A stretch of DNA of 64,000 nucleotides from Pseudorasbora parva. Taxonomy: Eukaryota > Chordata > Actinopteri > Cypriniformes > Gobionidae. The notes beneath the pieces are model-generated. The model ran no database searches and had not been told where the DNA came from. It was given only the letters and a program-made list of their open reading frames with translations. This document shows, piece by piece, positions 11,759 to 22,878 of this stretch. The number at the start of each line of letters is the position of its first letter. The stretch's first letter is position 1. Location: positions 54,830,306 to 54,894,305 of the forward strand of contig NC_090173.1 in the NCBI RefSeq assembly GCF_024679245.1, read 5' to 3'. A program made the position numbers and the translations under genes.

Positions 11759-12217
11759 ACTATAGTGCCAAAAGTTTTGGGACATGAACTTTAATGACAT
11801 CTCATTCCTAATCCATAGGGTTTAATATGGAGTTGGCCCACCCTTTGCAGCTCTAACAGCTTCAGCTCTTCTGGGAAGGCTTTCCTCAAGGTTTAGGAGT
11901 GTGTTTATGGGATATTTTTGACCGCTCTTCTAGAAGCTCATTTGTGAGGTCAGGCACTGATGTTGGACGAGAAGGCCTGGCTCTCAGTCTCCGCTCTAAT
12001 TCATCCCAAAGCTGATCTATCGGGTTGAGCTCAGGACTCTGTGCAGGCCAGTCAAGTTCCTCCACACCAAACTCGCTCATCCATGTCTTTATGGACCGAC
12101 GCTTTGTGCACTGGGCCATCCCCAAACAATTCCCACAAAAGTGGAAGCATGAAATTGTCCAAAATGTCTTGGTATGCTGAAGCATTAAGAGTTCCTTTCA
12201 CTGGAACTAAGGGGCCA
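11759..12217 (-). pseudogene. Tc1-like transposase, C-terminal half, minus strand
   Basis: A terminal segment CACTATAGTGCCAAAAGTTT lies at the left. Going leftward on the minus strand from about 12185, the frame includes [20 protein letters not shown] and then LNPIDQLWDELERRLRARPS, typical of the DDE catalytic region of Tc1 transposases. The third catalytic position (NPID) is Asp, not Glu. A frameshift near 11915 breaks the C-terminus. The N-terminal half is absent. It is the same family as 961-1098 and 38990-39674. Confidence 0.85.
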
Positions 12218-12239
12218 AGTAATTTTCTATCCTATAATT

Positions 12240-13665
12240 ACCGTTTGTTACTATAATTCTACACAAAATGTCCTTATAATCCCATAAAATACTTTACTTT
12301 TAACTCACATTAATTGTTAGAATACAGACATACATTTTAGGTTTTACAGATTTAACTTAAAGTTACAATAATATTATTGAAATTGTTATAAACTGATATA
12401 ACGTTAATTTCCCAACCTAATAAAAAAACAACAACATCTGTTTTGCACCTTTGAAATAAACTGACCCCCACCAATCTCAGTGGTGATGAGAGTCACATGA
12501 TGAACTACAGCTCATCACAAGCAGCTTTTCTGCAATATTTACTAATATATAGAAGGTGCACAGTCATTCACACAAACACTAAACACCATCATGGTAACAC
12601 ACAACATTATAAAAGGCAATAAACATTAATTTAAGAACATTACACCTAACATAAAACCGTAATGTACATGACTGGTTAGAAATACTGTAACTAAGAAGAA
12701 ACCGTTATTTCAATGTGAATACATCAAATGTGAAGTTTCACACAGGGAATCCTGCATGTCAAGCACAGGTTTTCACTGTAATTAAAACAATGACTTGTTT
12801 GTGTTTCAGAAACGTACAAAAACGTAAAAATTAACAGTAATTTACTGTTAAATTACATACATTAATAGCTAGTTTGTCAGCTATTAATATTTATAGTCAC
12901 CTAGATAAGGAGCTTAAAATGTATTGTTTTTTTGTTTCCATTTTTCTGTTTTTAATATTAATCAATTTTCTTTTGTAAAATTACACATTATTCTGTAAAA
13001 AGACATTCGATAAATGAATAGTGGACATTTAAAATACAGCAAATATCTGTAAAACAACAGGTATTTCATTGTATAATTCTTTTAAAAAATACAGACCATT
13101 CCCTGTAAAATTGCATGCTAAAATGGTATGCTAAAAATTATTATTTTTTGTGGTTATAATATAGTGTTGTGCAATTGTGTAGTGCAAGATTGTGTTTAGT
13201 GCAATCATTTGAACAGGAATAAAAGTTTTTAGTAAAATAAAAGTCTTTCAGTAAAAGCAGGTTTTACTGCCACTGGAAACTGCATTTGCACACACCGAAT
13301 TCGAGGGCTCGGGGTGACACGTCTGTGATGAAAGACACAATCTACAGATGGGTCACTGTGCTCAAGGCATCTGTCTTCTGCTGCAGCACCATATTCTGCT
13401 CTCTGTCTTGTTTTATTCATTTGTGAATCTATGAGCATTGAATCAATCACCCTGGCCAATCTAACGAGGGCCGTGTCTCTCTGATACCCATCCACAGCTA
13501 ATAGACCGGAGAAGAAGTGCTCTATAAAGCCCAACGAGCCACGTCCTCCTCCTCACTTCTTTTTACAGTGAGGGATCCAGCACTCAGAGCACATAATGAC
13601 ACACCAGCAGACAGTAATAATTGGGAAGTTACACCCGTACTTTTAGGAAACATGGGCTGACTGCT
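12240..13665. other. AT-rich DNA, probable old DNA-element debris
   Basis: The phrases TTAACAGTAATTTACTGTTA, ACTGTAATTAAAAC and CTGTAAAATTGCAT repeat loosely in both orientations between 12770 and 13130, as in decayed inverted-repeat elements. I cannot fix boundaries. A minus-strand 101-codon frame at 13229-13534 is not recognisable. Confidence 0.35.
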
Positions 13666-14496
13666 CTCTTAAAGGGTTAGTTCACCCAAAAATGAAATTG
13701 ATGTCATTAACTCCTCCCCCTAATGTCGTTCCTCACCCGTAAGACCTCCGTTCATCTTCAAACACAGTTTAAGATATTTTATATTTAGTCTGAGAGCGTA
13801 TGCAAGTGTATGCACACTATACTGTTCATGTCCAGAAAGGGAATAAAAACATCATCGCAGTAGTCCATATGGGACATCAGTGGGTTAATTAGAGTCTCTT
13901 GAAGCATCGAAAATACATTTTGGTCCAAAAATAACAAAAACTACGACTTTATTCAGCATTGTCTTCTCTTCCGCGTTTGTTTTCAATCCTCAAATAAAGA
14001 TTCAAACGGTCATGAGTCAGCGGATTGATTCATGATTCAGATCGCCAATGTCTCAGTTTGGCAGTTTGACACGCGATCCGAATCATGAATAAATTGCTTT
14101 TTTGAGGATTGAAAAAAAAAAAAACAGGAAGAGAAGACAATGACAAAACCCACTGGCAGCAGAATTGGGAACAATAGGTTCATGTGATGTTAATATTTGG
14201 CCACCCCACATTATTCCATGTTTTCCCCTTACGGCACACCTCTCCCCTCAAACTCCCTCAAGCGTTCATTACCGGCCAGCCTAAACCCGTCCACCAATTA
14301 ATAACCATGACAAGCTCAAGAGAGACTTAAACTTCCTGTGTGTGCATGCAAGAGGAAATTGGCGGTGGCCAAGAACGTAATTGGGTTGTGTTCAGTCGAC
14401 TGCCAGAGTTATTTATAACGCTCGGGATACGCCCCTCTTGCTGTCTCTGGGAAGCACTTCATTGTCGTTCCCAGGTACAGTGCACAGTGTGAAACA

Positions 14497-14499
<3 letters not shown>

Positions 14500-14567
<68 letters not shown>
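14500..14567. repeat. (CA)n microsatellite
   Basis: A pure CA run of about 33 units inside the composite foldback region. ORFs across it are artefacts. Confidence 0.95.
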
Positions 14568-14571
<4 letters not shown>

Positions 14572-14821
14572 CTGTGTTCACTACAGATCTGTTGTGCAAT
14601 TAAAAAGACAACACAGAACAGTACAGCTAATCCATTTGCAATTTCTAGAAACATCTTCCAGTAAAAGGCTAACTTCAAAATGGCAGGGTTTTAATTACTG
14701 AAGAGAAATATGTTTTCCACAAACAGGGTAGCCTGTATACTTTAATGAATACATTTCAAAAGGGGTAAAATTCAGTACAGAAAGTCCACATTATTTTTAC
14801 AGTATACTGATACTACCATAC

Positions 14822-15035
14822 TGTTACAGATTTGTGTCGTAGATAAGCGCTCGGAGACGAAGGAGAACAGGAAACAGGTATTTAATCAGAAAACTCAGAA
14901 ACACATGATACACAGCTACATACAAACGAGAACCGACAAACACTGAGGGCAAACTGAGGGTTTAAATACACAGGGCAAATGAAGATAATGGGGTGCAGGT
15001 GAAGGACAAGGCACAGGTGACTGACATGAGTGAGT
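14822..15035 (-). mobile_element. Probable LTR fragment, minus strand
   Basis: Read on the minus strand, the sequence has a TATA-like GTGTATTTAAACCC, then TCGGTTCTCGTTTGT, a polyadenylation-like GATTAAATACC and an end CTGTAACA at 14822. This order is that of a retrotransposon LTR (U3 tail, R, U5). No second LTR, primer-binding site or coding part is seen, so it would be a solo or truncated LTR. Confidence 0.45.
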
Positions 15036-16130
15036 CTAAACAGAGCCAAACAAGTCTTATAATATATCGCGATTTTCATATTCAACTTACACAGAAAGCA
15101 GAACTGGTGCAACGATGACGTTGGACGTAGCGTAAGCAATTTTGAACTGTCAGAAGCTATATATTTCACTTAAACATCAATTTAAATATTTTACTTTACA
15201 TTAAATCATGGGATCATTTTCCTTTTTGGGTGAGCGAACCCTTTAACTCAAACTCTCAGGTAACTTACTATTTAAATTAAACCAATATATTTTTTTAGAG
15301 TGCAGTTATGTAATTTATTGGTATTTTTTGGTAGTTTTGGTGATTGACAATGTAACTACGATGTTGTGTGCTCTTAAAGTAAAATAGAAGTCATTTATTT
15401 ATAATTCCGGATTTGTTTTTAATCCTCAAATAAAGATTCAAAATGTTATGAATTAGTGAATCGATTCATGATTCGGATCGCCAGTGTCACGTGATTTCAG
15501 CAGTTTCACATGCGATCAGAATCGTGGAAGAAAAGACAATGCTGAATAAAGTCGTAGTTTTTGTTATTTTTGGACCAAAATGTATTTTGGATGCTTCAAG
15601 AGACTCTAATTAACCCACTGATGTCCCATATGGACTACTGCGATGATGTTTTTATTCCCTTTCTGGACATGGACAGTATAGTGTGCATACACTTGCAGAC
15701 GCTCTCAGACTAAATATAAAATATCTTAAACTGTGTCTGAAGATGAACGGAGGTCTAACGGGTGTGGAGTGACATTAGGAGGAGTCAAAAATGACATCAG
15801 TTTCATTTTTGGGTGAACTAACCCTTTAAGACTTCTCTCTATTCTCTATTCTTTAGTAAAAGTTGCTCTCAGCAGCTTTGTGAACAGGTTTTAAGACAAC
15901 TCGTAACTAAGAACTTTTACTCTAATAAAAATACTCTAATTCAGGTTAATAAATACAGTTTAATGTCCCACTGCCAATTTATGTTGTATCCATGTAAAGA
16001 AATGGATTTAACCATAAATATAAACAAAAACTTTACTTTAAAGGAATAGAATAATAATTGTAAGCTATTTCAATGATAAAATACACATTAAAGGAACAAC
16101 AGCAATGCTAGACTTTCCTCAGAGTGGCTG

Positions 16131-16175
16131 AGCTCACTGTTGTGACATCATCAGAGAGCTCACTGTGACATCATA
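16131..16175 (+). promoter_or_regulatory. Duplicated CRE-like promoter block
   Basis: The phrase AGCTCACTGT followed by TGACATCAT occurs twice in tandem. TGACATCA lies at 16143-16150 and 16166-16173, one base away from the CREB/ATF site TGACGTCA. The pair sits about 150 bp upstream of the start codon of the intronless gene, a distance that suits a proximal promoter. Factor binding is inferred, not shown. Confidence 0.5.
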
Positions 16176-16321
16176 GTGGAGATTCCGTTCAGCACAAAGC
16201 TGCAAATCTGACTCTCGTTCGCTGTCGGTGTTTGAGGAGCGAAGAGATCGAAAGACTTTCGACACTTTCTGCAGATATCCACGACAGATACTGAACCCAC
16301 TCGCAGCATTCCGTGTCTATA

Positions 16322-17650
16322 ATGGCGCTGTTTTGCAGTGTATCTCGACTTTTTGAGCATTTTGCTCACTTCTTGCTAAGAAGCGAGACACGGGCACAGC
16401 AGTCAGAACCTGCGGCAGAGAAACTTCCAGAGCAGTGTGAGGCCTTCGACTACACTGCCAATGACAAGAAGTGCAGGAAGAGACGCCGCAAGGTGCCTGA
16501 GAAGTACCCGCTTGGAGAGAGAGAGGAGGAAAGAGAGATGAAGGTTAATAAGGGAAGCCGTCATGAAGATGAGGCTGAAATAACACCTAAAAAGATAAAG
16601 AAGAGAGAATGTGCACAGGAGAAAAAACGAGAGATGCACAGTCTGGAAAAGTTGATGGAGGGAGGAAGTGAGTTTAGAGAAGCTGGAGAAAAGAAAAGGA
16701 AGAAGAGAAAACGGAAGCAGCCAAAGGTCACAGAACCAACGCCGCTTCTTGTGGAGGTCAAACCTCTGCCTTCTACCATCCGATGTTCCTTCCTAAAGCC
16801 AATAGAGGGAGAACTACCAATGCTCCCAAGTGTCTCCGGACACCTCCCTCTACCAGCCGCTCACCTTAAACCTCTGCCGCCAGTGACAAAACCAGAGCGT
16901 CCTCAGAATCCAGATCCAGAACCTGATGAACGCTTTTCCATCTCTTCATCCCAAGTGCGTCGTCCCAAAAGACTTCCTCCGAGCCCCACTCCTGCACCCG
17001 ATGAAGCCGTTGCTCTGGGACGTCCTCCCAGCCGGAAGCCTCAGCCGTTCCCTTCTTCCGAGTTTGAGCCCCCTCCAGAACTCATGCTAATCGACATAGA
17101 GGATGAGGAGAGCGAGTATGTGGAGTACACGGGGAAGACCTTCCGGGCCAGTGACTTACGCAAGTCTGAACGCCCCCAAACGCCGGAGGCCGAAATCAGG
17201 AAGAGAAAGATGCTTGCTTGGTTGGAGGTGGACGAGGATGAGGACGAGGGCGAGGTGCAGGAGGAAGCATGGTCAATTGAAGTGGTCCGGGCATTCGAGG
17301 AAGAGGACTATGACCCCAGTGAAATGGGTGACTCTGAGGCCATAGAAGGCCCTTCGGATGATGACCCTCAGATCGCAGAGTTCATGAGGAAGCTCTTCTG
17401 TGAAGCCTCTCCTGACGGTCCCAAGAGCGAGACCGAGAACAATATGAACGTCGAGACTAAGAGCACAAGAAAAGTGCCATTTTCTCTGTTCACCTGGGCA
17501 GAGAAGAAGGCCCAGAAAAAGAAGGAAAAGAAAATAATCAAAGAGAAGGAGCGAAGAGATAGAGAGTTGCTGCTTGATCGGTACATGAACGATCCGAAAC
17601 TAAAGCACTTGTGGATCAACAAACACAACCGCAACTACAACTCCTCCTAA
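16322..17650 (+). CDS. Intronless 442-aa Lys/Glu-rich protein, unidentified
   Basis: This is the only long host-like reading frame in the window. I chose the ATG at 16322 because it has A at -3 and G at +4; an upstream in-frame GTG at 16313 is not a credible eukaryotic start. Residues 1-20 (MALFCSVSRLFEHFAHFLLR) could form an amphipathic or membrane-associating helix. Basic clusters at about 49-57 and 124-135 look like nuclear or nucleolar localisation signals. About 138-255 is proline-rich, about 258-345 is acidic with many DE runs, and the last 60 residues are very basic and helical, ending with a Tyr/Trp-containing tail (DRYMNDPKLKHLW). A KVPF at about 384-387 resembles a PP1-docking RVxF but has the disfavoured proline. 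Codon use and GC are clearly higher than in the flanks. I do not recognise the family. It may be a true single-exon gene, a terminal exon or a retrogene; no poly(A) tract or target duplication is seen. Confidence 0.75.
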   Translation: MALFCSVSRLFEHFAHFLLRSETRAQQSEPAAEKLPEQCEAFDYTANDKKCRKRRRKVPEKYPLGEREEEREMKVNKGSRHEDEAEITPKKIKKRECAQEKKREMHSLEKLMEGGSEFREAGEKKRKKRKRKQPKVTEPTPLLVEVKPLPSTIRCSFLKPIEGELPMLPSVSGHLPLPAAHLKPLPPVTKPERPQNPDPEPDERFSISSSQVRRPKRLPPSPTPAPDEAVALGRPPSRKPQPFPSSEFEPPPELMLIDIEDEESEYVEYTGKTFRASDLRKSERPQTPEAEIRKRKMLAWLEVDEDEDEGEVQEEAWSIEVVRAFEEEDYDPSEMGDSEAIEGPSDDDPQIAEFMRKLFCEASPDGPKSETENNMNVETKSTRKVPFSLFTWAEKKAQKKKEKKIIKEKERRDRELLLDRYMNDPKLKHLWINKHNRNYNSS

Positions 17651-17695
17651 AGCAGTTCACCGTCCCTTACTCCCTCCTCACCTTTAACCGGTGGA

Positions 17696-17701
17696 AATAA
17701 A
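17696..17701 (+). terminator. Polyadenylation signal AATAAA
   Basis: A canonical AATAAA lies 46 bases after the stop codon of the intronless gene, implying a very short 3' untranslated region. Confidence 0.6.
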
Positions 17702-18706
17702 AAAGTCTGCATACTAAAAGTTGACAGATTCATGACTCTTCCTGATTCAGGCCCTTCATAGATAAGACACATTTAAATGATGTTTACTAACTTAATTATT
17801 TAAATTTAGCGAAATTAGGTATGTTTGTGTTCAATCAGCCTAATATATTTAAAACTGAAGTTTACTTAATTAATTTGCGTTAAAACTACATTAAATATTT
17901 GTGTTGACATAACTAACTGGATCTGTAGTTCCCAGCATGCTTTGCAAGGGACTGCACTAGGAGAGAAAATGAATGGATTAAAGTGTTATTTTATGTGTTT
18001 TTCAGTAAAGGGAAAGATGGTATTAGTTTATGTTAGTGTTTAATGTTCAGTTATGTTGGACAGTGAGGAGTTTCTGTAATTTGGTGGTTATCATTATGCA
18101 GAAGAGTGGTGTCTGTGTTTAGGATGAGGGCCTAAAAATATGTTTACTTTGTCCAATCAGTTATTTTTGCAGTTTATTTTTAAAAATATGCTTGTTATTT
18201 AAAAGTTTTAAAGGCAAATTAAATTGATAACAGTGTTCACCTTACATAATAAACTTTTATAAATTTAACATAACATCATTAAGTAGACGGCACATTTAAA
18301 TATTATGTAACAGTGACAAACTCAAATGGTTTGTATTTACTCAGAGTAATTTGTGCCAGCTTTACTTGAATTTTTTTTCATATAACTAAACTGTTATTTG
18401 TCAAATAAAATACTCAATATAGTTGTGTGCAACCACTTACCACATATTATATAATTGTTTATTTTTAAGTCATTTTTTTGAGTGTGACGCTGCAATGCAA
18501 ACTGCTTTTGTACTCATAGCTTGGAGCCCATTTGGAGGCTCATTAGAATCTCAAAAACTGAAGTTTACACAAAATGTGGGATGAAATTCAATATGAGCTG
18601 GCTCAGTTTTGTTTGTTCTTCTGTTTTTTGACGTAGTATTCAAAGAGCTCCTAGCCTTTAAAAAGCAGACTGAGGCTTGTTCATATAAGCTACAGGAAAA
18701 TTCCTC
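17702..18706. other. AT-rich flank, probable decayed DNA element
   Basis: No gene is seen. The phrase TTTTTTTGAGTGTGA at about 18474-18487 looks like the right end of an inverted-repeat element (ends CACTCAAAAAAA), and GTAGTTCCCAGCATGCTTTG at 17926 is a phrase common in fish DNA elements. The left end is not identified. Confidence 0.35.
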
Positions 18707-18816
18707 GGACTAAATATAAAATATCTTAAACTGTCTGAAGATGAATGGAGGTCTTACGGGTGTGGAACGACATTAGGGAGAGGAGTTAATGACTCATTTT
18801 TGGGTGAACTAACCCT
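18707..18816. mobile_element. TTAA-repeat end fragment
   Basis: The last about 110 bp of the TTAA family in inverted orientation (TGGGTGAACTAACCCT before TTAA at 18817-18820). It matches the terminal part of the right arm at 15710-15825. The rest of the element is missing. Confidence 0.75.
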
Positions 18817-19321
18817 TTAAAGCTGATAAAAGCTGCAAAACTCCAGTTCTGATTTCATGTTGTCTTTAAGTATATTATCCTTGTTGCAAAAGCCACAGCC
18901 GATAGAATGAGTAATGCTCAGAGTGCAGCGCAGGTAGACTATCCATGACAGCTTAATAACCGAGAGCAGAGAGACACATAGAGACATCTCTATAACTCCC
19001 ACTCCAGGCTGATTCACAGGCCGAGGGAAACCTTTCGGGTCTCTGAGTTCCCAGCCGAACATCTTCAGGTTTGATGTGATTAACTTCACGTCTAGACTCC
19101 CACAAGCGCTCGCAGCGAGGGAAACTCTAAGTGTGTGTGTACATCGAGAGAGGGGGGGTCCCAGAGATATACATATCAATACACCACCCGTGTCTCATTT
19201 TGAAACTAAGAAAAGAAAACTCTCATTTCCTTTTGCTGGGATGTGTGGTTACGCAATGCTGCTGTAGAGCGAGCGACATCCTCTTGTGCGTCTTTTTTTT
19301 CCGTACAACACTGCACATCTA

Positions 19322-19591
19322 AGCATCCGCGGTTTGATTTCCATTAAGAGTTTCTCAAGGGGAAGGACGGAAACTGCAAAGTCTGAAAACACAGACGATT
19401 CTGACAACGGTTTGTGTGCATTTTGCTCGGGCGATCTTTGCAAGTTTTCCGTGGCGTCTTCAGACACTTCTCATTATGATAAGAGTGTTGGGGAAGATAC
19501 TGTAGACTTCAAATTTAAGCTTTGTCCCCATTGTAGTTTAATTCACAGGACCGGACACCAGTTATTTTGCCAAGAGATTTTCTCAGCATAG
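19322..19591 (+). CDS. Candidate Cys/His-rich terminal exon (weak)
   Basis: An open frame ends at TAG 19589-19591. Its C-terminal half has cysteines and histidines spaced as in zinc-binding modules: CAFC, then GDLC, then CPHC followed by H-x3-H-x4-C. There is no ATG in the frame, so it could be used only as an internal or terminal exon. A pyrimidine run at about 19290-19301 followed by CATCTAAG at 19321 offers a possible acceptor. No upstream exon is found, and no family is recognised. Chance is quite possible. Confidence 0.18.
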   Translation, partial: SIRGLISIKSFSRGRTETAKSENTDDSDNGLCAFCSGDLCKFSVASSDTSHYDKSVGEDTVDFKFKLCPHCSLIHRTGHQLFCQEIFSA

Positions 19592-19612
19592 GAGAAAAAG
19601 ACAATTTTCTGC

Positions 19613-20220
19613 ACTGTCAGAAAAAAAGGTACATTTCTGTCACTGGGGCGGTACCCTAAGGTACAAAACCGAAAAGGTACTAATTTACACTCTTAGTGTG
19701 CTTTCACACCAACCTTATTTGGTCTGGATTTTCTGACTTTTCAGTTTTCGATCCAACATGGGGCGGCAGTGGCTCAGTGGTTCATATAGGTGAACCAGAA
19801 TGTTGGTGGTTCAATCCCCGGTTCCACCTGACCAAGTGTTGAAGTGTCCATGAGCAAGACACCTAACCCCAGCTGCTCCCAACGAGCTGGATGGCGCCTT
19901 ACATGGCAGACATCACCGTCGGTGTATGAATGGGTGAATGTGAGGCAAAAATGTAAAGCTTTGGATAAAAGCACTATATAAATGCAGTCCATTTACATGC
20001 TTGAATCCTCCCTCGGACCATGGTCCGAACCAAATAGACAAAATTTGGTCCACTATGTACCTTTAAGGTACTAATTTGCACTCTTAAAGTACTGATATGT
20101 ACCTTTTAAGGTAATAATATGTACCATTTAGGGGTGAGTAAGGTACAAAGATGTACCTTTTCACTTTTGTACCTTAGGGTACCACCCCAATGACAGCACT
20201 GTACCTTTTTGTTTGAGAGT
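19613..20220. mobile_element. Palindromic GGTACC-rich DNA element
   Basis: The left end ACTGTCAGAAAAAAAGGTAC and the right end (reverse complement ACTCTCAAACAAAAAGGTAC) form inverted repeats that extend about 60 bp, both containing GGTACCCTAAGGTACAAAA. The body also holds a TTTGGTC/GGACCATGGTCC segment like the element at 56327-57380. A SINE is inserted in the middle. An end of the same family is at 34264-34364. Confidence 0.7.
19761..19994 (+). mobile_element. tRNA-derived SINE
   Basis: The head carries a pol III A-box-like TGGCTCAGTGG and B-box-like GGTTCAATCCC. The tail ends CACTATATAAATGCAGTCCA, shared with the copy at 37561. ACATG flanks both ends (19756-19760 and 19995-19999), a short possible target-site duplication. 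It lies inside the GGTACC element, so it inserted later. Confidence 0.8.
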
Positions 20221-21164
20221 ATGGGAGTTAGTCATCATTCCAGCTTTCTCTGATCTCTGGTCTAGTGTTGTGTTTTTATATGCTGGAAAACTACATTACC
20301 AGACAAACAAGTGATGTCCATTAAAATAGAATGTGTAAATGTATAAGTCAACATACACATGGAATATATAACAAACCATTAAGTCTACAGTAGCATGAAA
20401 TGTATAACTAAACGCTGAGTAAACATATGCATTAAAAATTAGACTACACTCATACATTGTTCTTACAGTCCAACAGTTCTTTTCCTTCACTCAGTGTTCA
20501 AGCATACAAATGTTTATGAATACTAATAAAAAGGAACATCAACATCAATAAAAGTTAATGTTGAATACTAAAAATGTAGTCTAGAATACGCTACTCTGGT
20601 TAAACTACAGGGAAACTGTTTGAAAAAGTAGAGAGCAAAAAAAAGAGCAAAGCTGGGCACAATGGATTCCTCTAATCAACACTTTTCATGAAACCTGCGA
20701 TTATAATCACAATTATGTATGCTCTTTGAGTTATGGATGCTCACTCGACAATTCAAAACACCTGATGATTATCTAAAATAACAAATGCATTAAAAAAGTG
20801 AGGATAAAAATATGGATTTGTATGGATGTTGATATACTTGATAAATGGTTCTCAAACTAGGGTTATTTCAATGCACTCAAAAAATTATTTTATGATACTT
20901 TATTTTAAAAAGTGTATTGTGATTCAACATCATTGTATCAGGTTTCTGGTTCAAATGTGATTGCTTCATGTTAAAATTAAGTGGTTACTCTTTGACTTAA
21001 CTTGATGTTTTCCAACCACACTCAAAAAATAACAGCAAAGGGGATGATAAAAATGATACATTGATAAAAGTCAACCTCTATTTCTTATAACTACTAATAA
21101 AATGATGCTCACAAATGATGTGCATTTTCTAAACGGACAATAGAGAGTTTGTTTGCTCTCGCCG
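20221..21164. other. No gene seen; AT-rich
   Basis: There is no long reading frame. GCACTCAAAAAATTATT at 20873 and CACACTCAAAAAATAAC at 21017 are short repeated phrases typical of DNA-element ends but do not define a whole element. Confidence 0.4.
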
Positions 21165-21321
21165 CACTGCAAAAAAAAAAAATGCTTTTCTTACTTAGTA
21201 TTTTTGTCTTGTTTCTAGTCCAAACATTTAAAAATTCTTAAAACAAGAAGTATTTACTGGACAAGCAAAAGTAATTGTCTTGTTTTGTGAAAAAAACCCT
21301 CAAGATTAAGAGAGTTTTTGC

Positions 21322-21706
21322 TTACAGTTTTTCTCGATTGCTTAAACACATTTCTTGAAACTATGCCTCATATTCTCAAAACTATAAACACAAATCCATA
21401 ACGTCTCACCCAGTTTCCCAAACAACCTATTTTCAGGTCAAAATGATGCTCTAAACTCAAAACCATTCACTCTTGCTGAAAAACCAAACTTTGCCCTCAG
21501 ACAAGACACACAAGCCCTCAAAATCACACACACACTACAACATAGTCTAACACACTGGTGCAATAAATTCAAAACAACATTTCCAAAACTGGTAAGTTAT
21601 GTTACTTGTGGTTCCCCTCCTCACAAACCTTTTCACATGATGAACAAAAGACACAACCAATGGATACATTGGCACATTTTTATTCATTCATTCATACTAC
21701 ACAGTT

Positions 21707-21741
<35 letters not shown>

Positions 21742-22878
21742 TATTCCGCCTTAGCCTCCCGTCTTTGGTCTGGGTCAGGCCAGAGAATCTCATCCACATC
21801 ACAGGCTATATTAGCCCTAGCCTGGCAGCGGGGGTAAAATCCTCTTGCATGCCTGATCCACCCCTGGCACGCATCTACTGACACATGGCCTGGACGAGGT
21901 GAACAAGCATATAAGGTTCTCGATCATACACTTTCCACTAGTGCTGTAGTCAAGACCACCTAAACCGAGACCAAGACCAAGACTTTGAAGGGCCGAGACC
22001 GAGTCAAGATCATGACCAGTGCATGTCCCCACACTTACAGTATGATAAAATGTGGAATATGCATATGATTGGCACTTCTCTCGTATAATCAACTAAACTG
22101 GCTCTAATTTCATCCGAGACTGCTTGTCTTCCTCCTCCTCCTCCTCCTCCTTCACCACATCCTCTTCCTCTCCCTCCTCCTTCACCATGTCCTCTTCCTC
22201 CTCCTTCACCACGTCCTCTTCCTCTCCCTCCTCCTTCACCATGTCCTCTTCCTCCTCCTTCACCACCCACGTCCTCTTCCTCTCCCTCCTCCTTCACCAC
22301 GTCCTCTTCCTCTCCCTCCTCCTTCACCACGTCCTCTTCCTCCTCCTTCACCACCCACGTCCTCTTCCTCTCCCTCCTCCTTCACCACGTCCTCTTCCTC
22401 TCCCTCCTCCTTCACCACGTCCTCTTCCTCCTCCTTCACCACCCACGTCCTCTTCCTCTCCCTCCTTGAACTCTTCCTTCATTTCTTTGTGGATCCATTG
22501 TTCCAAAGCTCAAATGAACTGACTCTGGCAATTTTATGTATCTTGAAAGTTCTGATTGATGTGTGTTAAATTTTGACTTTTAGTGTTTTCACCTGGGTAA
22601 TTGTGTGCTAATTGAGCTGAAACTATGCTGACTTGAGTGAACAATATTGAATGCTAGTGCTTTCTAAATGACCACATGGTCTAGGCAATGAGAAATTAAG
22701 GGATTTGTGTGAAGAGTTTTGCAGTGACAGTTCAACAAATCTGACTTATGTGTCAAAACAGGGAATAGTGTTTATAGTTTAGTGAAATGGGTGTGCTTTT
22801 TGATAAATGGCGTTATGGTTTTGAAATTTTAGTTCAAAAGCCTGGTTATAGTGTTTAAGCAATCGAGAAAAACTGTAA
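21322..22878. mobile_element. Nested element with perfect 28-bp TIRs
   Basis: TTACAGTTTTTCTCGATTGC followed by TTAAACAC (21322-21349) is exactly reversed at 22851-22878. The ends suggest a TA or TTA target, as in Tc1/mariner-like or related elements. It contains a 29-base A run (about 21709-21737), a hAT-like phrase near 21940 and the polypyrimidine array. No transposase is recognised, so it is non-autonomous. Confidence 0.75.
22127..22467. repeat. Polypyrimidine minisatellite (TCCTCC/TTCACCAC)
   Basis: About 340 bp of nearly pure C/T on the plus strand, built of TCCTCCTTCACCACGTCCTC-type units. The TTCACC anchor recurs at spacings of mostly 24, 30 or 34. ORFs across it (Ser-Pro or Glu-Gly repeats) are by-products. 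Such tracts can form triplex DNA. Confidence 0.9.

Larger units (their letters stand above)
13673..15825. mobile_element. Composite foldback element between TTAA sites
   Basis: TTAA at 13669-13672 precedes AGGGTTAGTTCACCCAAAAA, and the inverted copy ends AACCCT at 15825 before TTAA at 15826-15829. The left arm (about 13673-14140) and right arm (about 15400-15825) are inverted copies sharing CATCGCAGTAGTCCATATGG, GATTCATGATTC and the CATTTTTGGGTGAACTAACC end. Between them lie a CA microsatellite, an LTR fragment and a further short end of the same family at about 15204-15245. It may be one foldback element with later insertions or two elements in opposite orientation. No transposase is present. 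Confidence 0.65.

Noticed and set aside
16313..16321. A start of the intronless gene three codons further upstream
   Set aside because: That codon is GTG. The ATG at 16322 has A at -3 and G at +4, so it is the credible start.
16322..17650. PPP1R15 (GADD34/CReP) identity for the intronless gene
   Set aside because: A KVPF near the C-terminus hints at PP1 docking, but proline at that position is disfavoured and the PP1/eIF2-binding region expected of PPP1R15 is not seen.
18817..19179. 120-codon minus-strand ORF
   Set aside because: No family resemblance and no ATG-proximal support; overlaps a transposon end at one side.
22010..22522. Ser-rich and Glu/Gly-rich ORFs on both strands
   Set aside because: They are translations of the polypyrimidine array; composition comes from the repeat.
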